Shown: in pieces, positions 20,630 through 31,628 of the stretch
Layout: each line of letters begins with the position of its first letter
How positions within the stretch are numbered: position 1 is the stretch's first letter
NCBI RefSeq assembly: GCF_019649055.1
Contig: NW_026570542.1
Location: forward strand, 1-48,715
Source of the DNA: Paramacrobiotus metropolitanus
Lineage: Eukaryota; Tardigrada; Eutardigrada; Parachela; Macrobiotidae
DNA: 48,715 nucleotides
Direction of reading: 5' to 3'
Position numbers and translations under genes: made by a program
The notes under the pieces: model-generated
Database searches by the model: none
What the model saw: the letters and a program-made list of their open reading frames with translations, nothing else
What the model was told of the DNA's origin: nothing

Positions 20630-21519
20630 GGTAGTCACATTCGGATTCCGAAGATCAAAGGCAGCGCAAGTTACAAATAAGCAAGTCTGTATATGGTTTT
20701 AATCACAATTTTCAATCACCGCAAGCCCAGTTCGCGTACAAACTTCAGAAAGTGACACCGAAAGTCTCAAAAGCTAAATGAACTGTTTGTGGTTGATTGC
20801 GCATGTGTTGTATGGTTGTTTTTGGTTAAGTGTAAACCTGCGCAGGCTATTATTATGCATGCTGGCGGATGCCAAATAAAGACCTAGTATACATCACCAA
20901 AGCTGTTACATGGCTTGGAAGAACGCAGTGTAACCTGCCACGGTGAGCTTGTAAAGCAGATTGGTATTCGATAACAATGCTCTCAGACTACGAAAGTTCG
21001 TAGAATCAAAACATCCGACACTCGCTCCTTATCTCAGAACGCTTGAACGTTTTTGTTTTAACGTTTATGGTGCGCATGTTATATTCTTCGTACATCTGAC
21101 GTATTTATGTGTTTCTGCTATTTTTCCACGTTAATATGTAAAGGCATTTAGAATCAATACTGTGCGCCAGGTACATACCAGCATGAATGCTTGTGACTTG
21201 TGAGTAGTGCAAAACTACTCGTAATTATAATAGCTGGTTCTTAATTACTCTTACATCATCCCAGTTAATGTTAGAGGCTTTATTTCGCAATATATACAAT
21301 CCAGTTTTTCTTAAAAATAATACAACGAAATGAAGAATATGCTTCAACTAGCATGAGTTGGGACCGTGCATAACGCACTCATGGTAAATGAAAATACCGC
21401 GTATTACTAGTGTTATGCAGCCCTGTGACTAAAATCGTTGCCACTCCAGCTACTATAACTCAAAATTATGCATACAGCAAACAATGACGCCGATACTAAG
21501 TAGTGTAGTCTTTGGAGTA
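20630..21519. other. No feature recognised
   Basis: Spacer between the gypsy/coiled-coil chimera and the 3' tail of the non-LTR element. A weak GTAGTGCAAAACTACTC hairpin occurs near 21204. Confidence 0.4.
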
Positions 21520-22641
21520 TTATTATTATTATTATTATTACGGCACAAAAGCAGACAACCCCGAAGGGACTTCACGTCTGGTCGAACAAAACAATTTTCT
21601 GCTAAAAAAACATTTAGGAGAGATTAACAGATCTGAGTAGAAATTTGAAAGAAGGTACAGAACTGGCTTCGAGAATTTTAGGATTAACAGCAAGAATTTT
21701 ATCAAGAAGACGCTTTAGGCGCATTTCCATAGTCCACCATCCGATAACTTTCTTTGCCCGCGTAACATCGATCCGCCGGCTTCCGCAAGTTGTAGCGTGG
21801 TATTATCTTTACTTGGATCATGTCCAGGAGGTAGGCCGGAAGCGGAACTGTTCTTTATTCCAGAACTTGAACAACCACGCCGCATCGCTCTGACGCCATC
21901 GGTCGAATATGTGAGGGATACACAACTTCTATACAGTTCCGGAGTAACCGGCATCTTGTAATCAGTGATGGTTTTCAGAGCTTTACGTTGTAGTCCGACT
22001 AGCTTGTCGCGCTCAGTCGAAGACGCTGCAGACCATACCGGCGACTGGTGTGCGATATGGCAGCCGAAGCAGGCGTGATAAAGACCTTTGCGCTGTGACA
22101 TGCTGAGGCCTTGTTGTGCCCGTTTAATCATGGCAATGCCAAAATTCCCTTTCCGTTGTACCTTTCTAAACTGCTCATTCCACTTCAGGTGATTATCGAT
22201 TTCAACACCAAGATACCGTACACATTACGCAATGTTAATTACCGACCCATTAATGACGACTTCCGGATTCGGTTCTGTATTTCGGTCAGAACATAAATAC
22301 ATCGTTTGGCATTTCTTTGGGTTTATTTGCAATAAATTTTCTTCCAGTGCTCGGCCGACGCGCACTAGTCCACTGTTCAGTTTCGCGGCCGCAATGCTTT
22401 TCGTTCGTCCAGGCGCATGAGCGATCGTATCATCTGCAAAGCAGTCGACATCGCAATCGCCTGCTCCCAACATCAGCACGTCATTATTGTATATGGTGAA
22501 AAGAATCGGTCCCAGCACAGTCCCTTGTGGTACACCAGATGTTAACGGTAGCCATTCAGACACTCGTTGACCATCGCACACTCGTTGACCATCTCGCACC
22601 CTTACACGAGTAAACTTGACGCTTGCCGGTATAGTGTACAA
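21520..22641 (-). pseudogene. Non-LTR retrotransposon, reverse transcriptase 3' part
   Basis: One minus-strand frame encodes the distal half of a LINE reverse transcriptase: TSGVPQGTVLGPILF (about 22530), the catalytic CFADDTIA (about 22440), then YLGVEIDNHLKW in the thumb and a C-terminal segment ending near 21715. The fingers and endonuclease are missing (5' truncated). A TAA lies in frame at about 22222. Just before the PQG motif six residues (RVCDGQ) come from an 18-bp tandem duplication. The element ends in (TAA)n at 21520-21540 (TTA repeats on +), a tail typical of I-like and some Jockey-type elements. Confidence 0.85.
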
Positions 22642-23156
22642 GTATTATCACGCTCCCTGCCTAAATTTGCAAGAAAATCTGTTCAAAACCTGTTGGTTGT
22701 AGGACCTTTCAGATTAGTCCGTGAACCACCAGATTTTTTATTAAGGCTGTAATACGCATATTAAAAGTACAAAGGGTAGTGTGTTCAGGGTTATTAGAAG
22801 CTATAACGTAAAAAACTGCCATATGTCAATAATAAGTAAGGAAAAGAGGTGGAACAACAAATTAAGATACTTAATGTACTACTTACCGAAAATGGCATCG
22901 TAGTAGTTTACTCGAATACCGGAAACGCATATACGGACTGAAACGAATCTGTTTCTACGTAGCGCGTCACTATGATTTTATGATTTCCAATTCCTATTCC
23001 TATTTAAAAGAGTCCATATTTCATGAAGTGCTGGCTTTGTTCGGTACAAAAAAATGAGCGCCAGAGTCAGATTCTTCAACGAAACTCGGCAACAGGGTTT
23101 AAGTGTTAACGTACACCGCACACACACCGTAGTGACCGTACACGCACACCGCACAA
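22642..23156. other. No feature recognised
   Basis: Flank between the truncated LINE and the Helitron; a CA/GT-rich patch lies at about 23110-23150. Confidence 0.4.
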
Positions 23157-25606
23157 TCTATATAAATAAAAGGATAAGCCTTAACAAAATTCCGTGTGTG
23201 TCATCGATGCATTAAAGCGGCACTCAACCAAACTCCAATGTGTATAAGTCGTTCGACAGCCCTTAACATACAAATTTGCCAGCAAAAGTCAAATTTGAGA
23301 AAAAAACAAACGTTTGAAAGAAAGCTTCGAAAAACGTTAACATAGAAAGCCTATGGGAACAGCTAAGAATCCACCACTGCAAAACCGACCACCCCACCAC
23401 TGTCTAGACAGCCACAACGAATTGACCAATTTACAAGTTACAGCCGGGAAAACTTTGTTATTCTGCAATCCCGACCACGTGTTATTCCGTGGTCTTGAAC
23501 GAATTTATAAATTGTTTAATCCGTATTTGGCATCAAGAAAAAATGATTTGAGCAAGAAGCCATAGGAAGGTCTTCAAGCATGAAAACTGCTCGAAACGGT
23601 TTCCCAAGGAGCTGTCATTCGCAGTGGTTTGACGCGCTTAAAGTTGCCACGCTTCCACGGGTGGTTGCCATTGGTACTGATTTGCTGTTGAAGTAAAAAA
23701 TTTACAGACTTGCGAGTACTTTAAATTTTTTTTCTGTGAAAAATTATGTTCCAGAAAGGCGGAATTGCGTGTTTGGGGCTGATTTAAAGGACAGCAAGCT
23801 GACAGCTGCACATTTAAGCGACTGCTTGGCAGTCATTAATATTGGCAGTCATTAGGCGAGAACTGCAATTGGGATTTGGGATTTAACCCGGTACATAGTA
23901 CTAACCTTAAATTCGTGTACATTGACGGAGTATTTGCTTTCGTGCACTTCCGAACACTTTTATGGGTTACCTTTTGACACTGTGTAGCCGAATGATTTGT
24001 GTACATCGGCGTGAAATCGTTTTCGCGCGCAACATCCGGTTGCGGAGTTATAAGGTAAAAAAATTCCAACAAGTTTTAATGCATTCAGGTCTACCACAAG
24101 TGTCATTATGGACCGATCCTTTTCAAATTTTGCGCGTAAATGCGCATAGCCGAAGATTTCTTTAAAATTTTTAATTCATTTTAAGATGCGAAGACAATGT
24201 CAGAACCGTGGCTCGGTGTAAAACCATATTCGTGCATATGTGCGTCTCAGCAGGGTGGCATCCGAGGGAAACGAGAAACGGCCGAAATCTAACGACGATG
24301 TAGCCGGGGTTTATTCCACCATCGGTGGAATAAACCCCGGCTGTCGTTAGATTTCCCACTGCACCACGGCGCAAAGTGTTGAATCTTTTAAAGACTTTGT
24401 CGCTGTATATGACCCGCTTCTCTCCTCACATGCGTTTGCATGCAAATTTTGAAGAAGATCGGTTGATAACGAGACTTTTGGTACACCTGAATGCATTTAA
24501 ACTTTTTGGAATTTTAATACAGCCATAACTCCCGAACCCGATGTTGCGCGCCCAAACGGTTTTCACGCCAATGTATACAAATCCTCTTGCTGCAGTATTT
24601 CTTAAAACAAAGAAAAAAGGGTTTGGGAGTGCGATCAGTGCGCGAAAGTGGAAGTTTTCGAACAGAACATACACGAATATGGTGCTATGTACAGAGTACC
24701 GGGCCAAATCCCTTAAGCAAGGTAGCTGCATGCTTCATTACTGACCAGCGACTTCTGAGAACAAGAGAACTTTTGGGAAACTTGAAATACCTCCGTTAGT
24801 TTGTCACAGAAGGCGGAGCCGCAGGCAACGCCCAGCTGCTTCGCGAAGCTCGCGAAGCTCGCGAAGCAGCAAACATGCAAGAAATTTTGGGTGCAGTCCT
24901 CGATTGAAGGAGTTAACAGATAGAAGGAGTTAACAGCGGAGAAGGAAATACAACGAAATGCTTCTGTCCTTATTTAATTAAAGTGGTTTGACTTAGTTCT
25001 GTGGTCAATTAATGGTAAAAAAGTTGACTACTACTGTTTAATTTTCACTTATTAGTGTACCGATTGCTAAAGGGCAGCAGCAGTGGTGCATTAGCGGTCA
25101 AACTGGGATGTAAAATTGTATAAAGCAGTTCCGTAAACTGTTATCGGACACGTTGAAAAAGCTCAGAATGGTAAGAAAAAGAGGGGAGAGCAAGTTTTAA
25201 AAAGTTACAGGGTCTCTATGTAGCAGCTGCACGAAATTCAACTGACGGCGACTGATTTGGAAATAAATAGATCGGAAACAAAAAAATGCACCCGTTTTTG
25301 GGAGAAAAATACTTTAAAAATTTCGCATTTTAGGTTTTCAGCCATTCTGCAGTCAACTAAGTGGTCAGGCAAAATTTCCAGTAGTTATTATCATCAAAGG
25401 ACATCAACTGTGCAGTGTGCAGGGACATTATTGTGTATTTTGTGTATTATAGAATCCTACGCTTCGTTCATAAAACCTGCAGTTACGAGTTCACATACGA
25501 TGATACGATATATTTACATACCTGCAGTTATGATTTCATTTTTGAGCTGAGTTCTGATTTGTCCATTGCATTATTTACTCCGCGCAATTTGCGCGGGGTC
25601 TGCTAG
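23157..25606 (+). mobile_element. Non-autonomous Helitron with canonical ends, 2.45 kb
   Basis: The 5' end is TCTATATAAATAAAAGG, preceded by A at 23156. The 3' end is a perfect hairpin, CCGCGCAATTTGCGCGG (25580-25596), six bases of spacer, and CTAG (25603-25606) followed by T. That is the Helitron signature: TC start, hairpin, CTAG, insertion between A and T, no target duplication. No Rep-helicase frame lies inside. A 70-codon frame at 23353-23565 has no recognisable domain. The middle is occupied by a large fold-back (23873-24716). Boundaries are read directly from sequence; mobility by a related autonomous element is inferred. Confidence 0.8.
23873..24716. repeat. ~850-bp imperfect palindrome (fold-back)
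   Basis: The left arm (about 23873-24160) matches the complement of the right arm (about 24430-24716) in ordered blocks, for example GCGTGAAA, GCGCGCAACATC, AATGCATTCAGGT and GGGATTT..CCCGGTAC. The centre holds a tighter hairpin at 24286-24354: AAATCTAACGAC outside and AGCCGGGGTTTATTCCACC inside, with a 3-nt loop (one 5-nt insertion in the left arm). The arms are diverged but the core is nearly perfect. Confidence 0.8.
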
Positions 25607-26077
25607 TTGGATATAATTTACACTACGTATATATACCGGCGCTCCTGTTCAGCTGCTTGAGTCGCTTGGTTTATTTGCGCCGATATAATCCGGGCATTGC
25701 GTTGCTACTTGTATGCTACACAACTAAGAACCCATCTATATAAGGTACGCCATGGCCGAACCCACAATAACGCGATTTGCTGCCGCGCAAATTCGATCTA
25801 TGCATGTGTGAGGCCGGTGGCAAAAATGCATACTCGTAAGGGCCTTACGTGAATCAGTGAATGTGTGGCAATCCCGCCTCTTGCTTATTTTTGGACCTAG
25901 CAAATATGGCGTGCATCTACGATGCAGCGAACACTTGCCCGTTTTTCTAACCCATGGGCAAATTTTCCGAAATTTACTGGGATGCAAAAATGTTCGAATT
26001 TCCTTGTAGTTTTTAAAATTAGAACTCTGGACTTACAAAAGCAAGGTTTTCAAAAAGTTTAACGTTTTAAAGTGAAA
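25607..26077 (+). other. Putative promoter flank of the PIF helper gene
   Basis: TATATAAGG at 25737-25745 is a TATA-like box about 340 bp upstream of the helper ATG. TTGCCCGTTTTTCTAACCC and GGGCAA form a small inverted repeat at about 25936-25961. No terminal inverted repeat of the Harbinger element was recognised. Confidence 0.3.
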
Positions 26078-28060
26078 ATGTCCGCTCACGATATGGTCTC
26101 GACGGATTCGTTTTTCTATTTCACCGACCCAAATAAACCAGGACAAGTGTTTGCGATAAAACGCAAAGAAACTGCACCAGTAAGCGATAACGCTGCAGCA
26201 GGAGTATCAGCGGCCAGTTATCAAAAAGCCTTTATGAAGTCCTACCAGACAGTCAGCGCGGTCACGGAGTCTGAGCTGGTACCTCAGCCGAATGCAATGC
26301 TAAATATCTTGCCCTCTTGTACCAATGGGCTTCCGCGAGATATCTTAATTGGTCTGGATGATGTGATTACAAATCTTGAGCCTGGAAACCCGGCTACGCC
26401 TGGAGATCCGGCTGAGCCGGAAGAATTGGTTGACGAGGAAGAATTCACGGGAACGCAAGGTAAAAGAAAACGGAAGCGGATGCCCGCCGATGAGAAGACG
26501 CTAATAAGGCTAAAAGCCTCCTCGAAAAAAACCCTTTTGATCATCCTGACAAGTCGGTAAAGCGCAGAGAAGCATGGATCGCGGCCGTGAAATCAGCCAA
26601 CGGGGACGACAACATTCCTGTTAAGGAGGCAGATACGGTTGCTCTTAAAGCAGTGGTGCAGAGACATCTGAAGGTGTTTAAATCCATTGATAACGAGGAT
26701 CGCCCAACCGGGACGGAACGAGATCTCGAAGTGCTTGACGAATACATGCAGGTAAGCGCAAAAGCTCCCAGCTGACTTTTCATTCATAACTTTAACACCG
26801 TAAAATCAGTAGTGTGAATATCAAAATTCGCCAGCCGGATATCCAGGGTTGTCGATCTTTTCTATTATTCTTTAGTGTCTTTTAGTTTTTATGGCATATA
26901 CGGTATGTTTGGCTTTTTAAGCTTTACAAAACAAAAAATTTAGCTATTAAAAAGTGATCTATAAGCAGCCGGTTATCCAGGCGTATCACCTTTTATCTTT
27001 CTGAAATACTATAAAAGTTTACATTTTATTTTACTAGGTGATGGAGCAAATTACCAATTATAAGGATTCAGCGCCTCTTGCTGTTCGCAAACCAGAAATG
27101 GCCAAAAAAGATGCAGCCACGAGCTTTTAGCCACTAGAAGAGCCACTAGACTAGCGATGACGAGCGGGATCTCGTTGGAGAAATTTGGCGATTTGTTGAC
27201 TGCTGAAACCAGTGGCTACGATGGTGACTTTGAGAATGGTGACCTGGAAGAACGCTGCGATGAAATGCACTTCGACAGTACGTTGAAAAATTTTGACTTC
27301 ATTTTCATCTGATGTCAAATATTTTAATTTTGTCGTGGTATGAGCAAATTAGCAACTGTCCTTCTTTATTTTTGCAGCAGACGACCTTATTAAAATCAAC
27401 AAGGATGGTCAGTTGGAGTCTTCTACGACGTTTGAAAAGATCGCCAGGCAATCCGGCTTAGAAGACAGTCTTCAAATGCGGGCTGTCAGTGAAGCTACTT
27501 CAGGTGCTAACTCAAGTTTAATCAGAACAAACTGTGAAACAACAAAAAAAGCCGGAAAGCCGGCTGGTGTAAGAACACCAAAGAAGTCACCATTTAAAGG
27601 CATTAGAAATGTGGCAGAGGCTGCTCGGAGGAAGGCGACACACCTCCGTGGGAGCAGGCAGCAGTTAGCAGCCCTAGCGGGAGGTTTGCAGTCCGCTGTG
27701 GAAAAAATGTCAGCCGGGGATTAAATTAGTTATGCTATGCAGAAACAAGAGCGGGCCTTAGATCGGGCAGCGGAAAAGGAGAGGGTCGAGGCAGATCGCG
27801 CAGAAAGAATCTAAAAGGATAAAGAAGACCGGGCTGAAAGGAAGCTGATCCAACAGCAGCAAGCAGAAAAGGAAGAAAAAGATCGAGCCGAAAGAGAGGC
27901 TGTCCGGAAGCAAGAATTAGAGCGATTCAAAATTGAAATAGAGCAGCGCGGAAAAGAACAAGAAAAACGGTCAGATGAGACTAAAACGTTAATTGGGTTT
28001 ACGGATGATTTGACTAAGAAGCCTAAAAAAACTAAAAAGTCTGCGCAGAATACAGAATAG
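26078..28060 (+). pseudogene. PIF/Harbinger helper (Myb/SANT-type) gene, 3 exons, broken
   Basis: Exons 26078-26751, 27038-27277 and 27378-28060, with introns of 286 and 100 nt (GTAAGC/CTAG and GTACGT/TTTGCAG). The order is a Gly/Pro-rich segment (EPGNPATPGDPAEPEEL), a basic stretch (GKRKRKRMP), a helical region, KSVKRREAWIAAVKSAN, that may be the Myb/SANT-like domain, an acidic middle, and a long Glu/Arg/Lys coiled coil at the C-terminus. It faces the transposase head-on, as two-gene Harbinger elements often do; the helper's role there is DNA binding and transposase import. Breaks: two frame changes, each one A short in A runs (about 26527 and 27108), and TAA at 27722 and 27812. AATAAA follows at about 28107. 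The Myb assignment is by context. Confidence 0.6.
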
Positions 28061-28273
28061 AAGTTTTGATTTTTATTTCCAAAAAGGACATTGTTTAATT
28101 CTTGATAATAAACTGACAATAAAAAATATAGCAACAGCCGGATGTCCGGCTTAGCCCGTTATCCAGGCTGCTTTCGATGCTCCTTTGTCCGTAGGTATAC
28201 CTCAAGTGCAGGTGGAAATACAAAAAATTTGGGTAAATTAATTCAAACCCATACAGACATGTCAAACAATTTG

Positions 28274-29385
28274 CTAGTATGGCAGAAACCAAATACGTTT
28301 TACCCGTTTGTTGCCAAAAGAGCTTATTGTTCTCCCGATAATTCCCAAAAGCAAACAACGAGCAGATTTTCTGAAATCCCAATCCACTGCTAGCCGTAAT
28401 CTGGACATTATCAGATTGAATTGTTCTTGAGCCGGTGTAATTCGCGGACCTTTATAAGGAACTTGGATTTCTTCCGAAAGACAATACCCTTTATCGCCAA
28501 ATAAAAAGTACGGCTTCCCCCACTCGAGATTTTTAATCTGTAACCGCTCACGTATTTTAGACTCCAGCGCCATGTATCCGTCATGCCTGCTTCCTTCGCA
28601 CAGTCCCCACATATTCACTATCAGACTATCAGGAGCCAAAATGCTCTGATACGTCATAACGTGACCGCGGCAATGACCGGAATAATGCAAGCGCTGCAAA
28701 AATCCAGGCCGGCAGATTGGACGCGCTGTGCCATCTATGAAACCCCAGCACTTATCTGCAATACGACAACAGCTTAGTTATTAATTCCAGATTTCATGGC
28801 GATTCCTGATCAGCCGGCTAACCAGGCTTAAATTACCGTAAATTCCTCCGCTCGCTCTTTCCACCGCCTTTGCGTAAAGTGCTATGCGTTCACCAGATAG
28901 CCAGGTTGTGTTAAAGAGTTCAACAAATGTCCATGGTTATCATAAACGATGTTAATTGTTGCATTGTAAATCCTTGATAATTGACTTTTTTCCCGGCCGA
29001 GTAGCTCCATACAATCACCCCACCGGTTTGGATAAGCAAGTCTTCTTAGCACGACAGCTAAACCAAAACTTCCACTCACTTTCGAGTTGTTGCTGCAGTG
29101 AATGACATTTGGAATCTGCAGGGCGCGGTACAATCTTTCGAAATCGTTGTAACACTCCAGCCGGAAAAAATGCTTCAGCTTATCGTTTCCCATCGTTTGC
29201 AAGTCTAGCTCGTGCCTCACGTAGAGTTTTTCCAATTCCTTCTCTTGGCGGTCCACGACAAACGCTGCTGCTGCAAAAAGCAGTAAGCGCCAGGTTTTCC
29301 GGCTACGTTTCTTCCGTGCTTTTGCAGCTAAAGCACGACGTGGTTTCTTTTCAAACATGTGAAAATTATTATTTACCCGTGCCAT
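28274..29385 (-). pseudogene. PIF/Harbinger DDE transposase, one frameshift
   Basis: Exon 1 runs 29385-28837 and exon 2 runs 28755-28274, with an 81-nt intron (GTAATT donor, TATTGCAG acceptor). The start is basic and is followed by a helical domain (KLKHFFRLECYNDFERLYRA..LRRLAYPNRW) typical of PIF transposases. The catalytic core straddles the intron: CWGFIDGTARPICRP (first Asp), GSRHDG, FLFGDKGYC (second Asp). At the usual third acidic position the sequence reads LAVDWDF, Asp instead of the expected Glu. A one-base frame change lies at about 28905, just before the RIALYAKAVE segment, inside a copy of the GGATATCC-type palindrome found throughout this region. It is convergent with the helper gene and likely inactive. 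Confidence 0.75.
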
Positions 29386-29811
29386 CTCGAAAATAAATCA
29401 GTTTCACAAAAAAATTAGACGAGGGAGGAGAAGGGCTGATATTTTTTACTAACATCTCTTACCGCCAACGAAATGCAATTACATGAATTTTAGTCAGATT
29501 CACAAGGTTTATGATTTGAGATTTTGTTGTTAGGATTCTTACATGCTCTGCCAATTACCCAAGACTGCATAAAATCGAGTAAATTCACTTTCTTTAGTGC
29601 CTAACATTTATGTAGAAATAACAGAAGTAGCCACAGACGCCATAATCCAGTAGGAACAGAAGCATCAGTACAAAACTACTATTATTACAAAAACAAAAGA
29701 TCCAACCGTATTGACGTGTTGCGTTCATGTTGTTCCATAAACCTGAAATCAGGTTAGTAGCCAGGTTATCCGGCTTTTAAGCGCTCGTAAATGCGTCGTA
29801 ACTTAAATTAC
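29386..29811. other. 5' flank of the transposase gene
   Basis: No gene. Contains the palindrome AACCTGAAATCAGGTT (29740-29755) directly beside a copy of the scattered motif at 29759. Confidence 0.4.
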
Positions 29812-30033
29812 CTAAAAACGAATGTTGCGATGGACACGCAATTTCTCCGCCCAGACGTCCTCCCAGCGACGATCCTCACGACGGCGGCGCTCCGTACGCT
29901 CACGATCTTCCCGACGATAGCGTTCCTCGCGAGCGTTTCGTTCAGCGCGGATTTCGTCGTCTCGTTGGGCGCGAATCTCAGCATCCTCCGCTTTGCGGTC
30001 ATCCTCGATTTGGCGCATAGCTCGCTCTTTATC
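29812..30033 (-). other. Exon-like charged coiled-coil frame
   Basis: After a CTACAG acceptor-like end, a minus-strand frame of about 70 codons is almost entirely Arg/Glu/Asp (RAERNAREERYRREDRERTE) and ends at TAG. Composition and periodicity resemble the C-terminal coiled coil of the helper at 27725-28060, so it may be a second helper-like exon. No ATG-bearing partner exon was identified. Confidence 0.35.
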
Positions 30034-30325
30034 CTGTAGCAGTTGAATTTATCAGGACCATGAATTAAGTGCTTTTAATAATATCTAAATATTTTTATTT
30101 CATTTTTGAGAAATACATTTATATCGCCGGATATCCTGGCTGCAAGTAAACTAAATTTAACACTCGCACAATTTCTACTGCCGCGCAGGCGCAATAAATG
30201 CTTCAAAAATTCACAGGAATTTCACTTTTTATCCAACCTTCTTTAACAACCTATGTATTCCAAGGGAATTTTAGCGGCTACAAAACAACGTAAAAGAATT
30301 CCTTGAAAACTTTTGCGCTGAAACG

Positions 30326-30670
30326 TTAGAAAACAAAAAGAGAAACCATGTAGAATCGCACTGTACCAATGTTTCTTGTATTTGCGGAAACACAGAATTT
30401 TTTTTTCGTATTCGGTCGACGTACGTTGCTAGTTATAGTTATCCGATACAAATTGACTCCTATAAAAGCGTTGGGATAAATTTCCTTCGAAAACTGGAAG
30501 GGAAGTCTCGCAGGAGGGTGACTGTAAAAAACCACTTGTTCCAAGCAGCATTCACTTCTCCGAACAGGTTTTGTCACTGAATGCGCTAAATCGCTAGTTG
30601 CCACAGTAGAGTGGTTCATCGTTTCGGTTTTTCTGCGTTTCTGAATTTTTTGTTTAGGTTTCGCGTACAT
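30326..30670 (-). other. Uncharacterised open frame, 114 codons
   Basis: Starts with ATG and a basic segment (KPKQKIQKRRKTET), without a known motif. It is long for chance in this AT-rich stretch, but no homology, splice signal or repeat supports it further. Confidence 0.2.
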
Positions 30671-31628
30671 TACTTCTCCTTAATTTTAAGATTTCACGTT
30701 TGGAAATTTTTAGTTGCTTGTGAGGTCGACCTCGGAAAAACCACATAATGTGATACGGCCCATGTGGGATAATTAAACTAGATCTGTTTACGCGTTTATC
30801 ACGGTTCCGTTGCCTTAACAGCGCAGTGGAATCCTTCGTTACGATTTTGCTCTCTATTTGGCTCCAGATTTTTACGAGAATATCTCGTTTTTTGAAAAGA
30901 CATCTTATTGTGAATTGTTATTGCGTTGAAGTCGACCCATTTCTAAGCTATGCTTCTGTTTGGCTCTAGTATTATCCTGGGTACGCTAGACTGCTCAATA
31001 ATCCTCGGTACGCTAGACTGCTCACTGCTGTGTCGAAACCTTGTCGTTACCTATATTTTTACTGCGCGTACATTATCCTGCGAATGCCATCCGTTATCAG
31101 CAGAGCTTGAAACTTTTCTTGTAGATTTGGAAGTCGACTCCAGATAGCACAACAGCGACAACACCATAGCTATCAAAAAGGAGGTTAAACGCACTTCGAA
31201 AACTAACTCGCTTCAATCAGAGCACTGAGCGTGCTGCAGCACTGGAATTGTATCTGTAATTTACCGATGGTGTCAATTCAGAATACGTCGAAATAAAAAT
31301 GTGTCAACCCAAACATTTCTAAATTTTTATTGGAATGAAACGAAAGTTAGAATCGTGTTGAAACCCAACGTGAAAATCAAATAGCAAAAATATGCTAAAT
31401 AGAAATTGGATTAAAAATTTTAAATTTGGCGCAAGTGGCTTGATGTCTTGTAAGACAGCCGGAAATGGGCGTATTGCGAGATCGTGATTGGCGCTGCCTA
31501 GCCGGCGCACAGGAAAAGCCAACGTAAATCAAACGTGAAATTGTGCGAGTGTTAAATCACGCGAACCTCCAGAAATTCTTTACATTTCTTCGCGCGTTCT
31601 CCGTCACGTGGCTAAAAACGGCGACTGT
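30671..31628. other. Intergenic with one 27-bp tandem duplication
   Basis: A 27-bp unit containing GGTACGCTAGACTGCTCA is present twice at 30971-31024. Otherwise nothing is recognised. Confidence 0.45.

Noticed and set aside
17671-21519. Long terminal repeats for the gypsy element
   Set aside because: No repeated pair, no TG...CA borders and no primer-binding site could be matched on either side.
24290-24400. tRNA-like A box (TGGTGCAGTGG) and a degenerate B box near the fold-back centre on the minus strand
   Set aside because: The boxes are only about 19 nt apart and the B box lacks the TTCGA core; no acceptor stem or terminator.
27811-28382. Minus-strand frames between the helper stop and the transposase stop as an extra gene
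   Set aside because: They are antisense to the helper coiled coil or the 3' regions and lack motifs.
25900-30200. Terminal inverted repeats and 3-bp target duplication for the PIF/Harbinger element
   Set aside because: Searched by eye on both sides of the gene pair without a convincing match, so element borders are left open.
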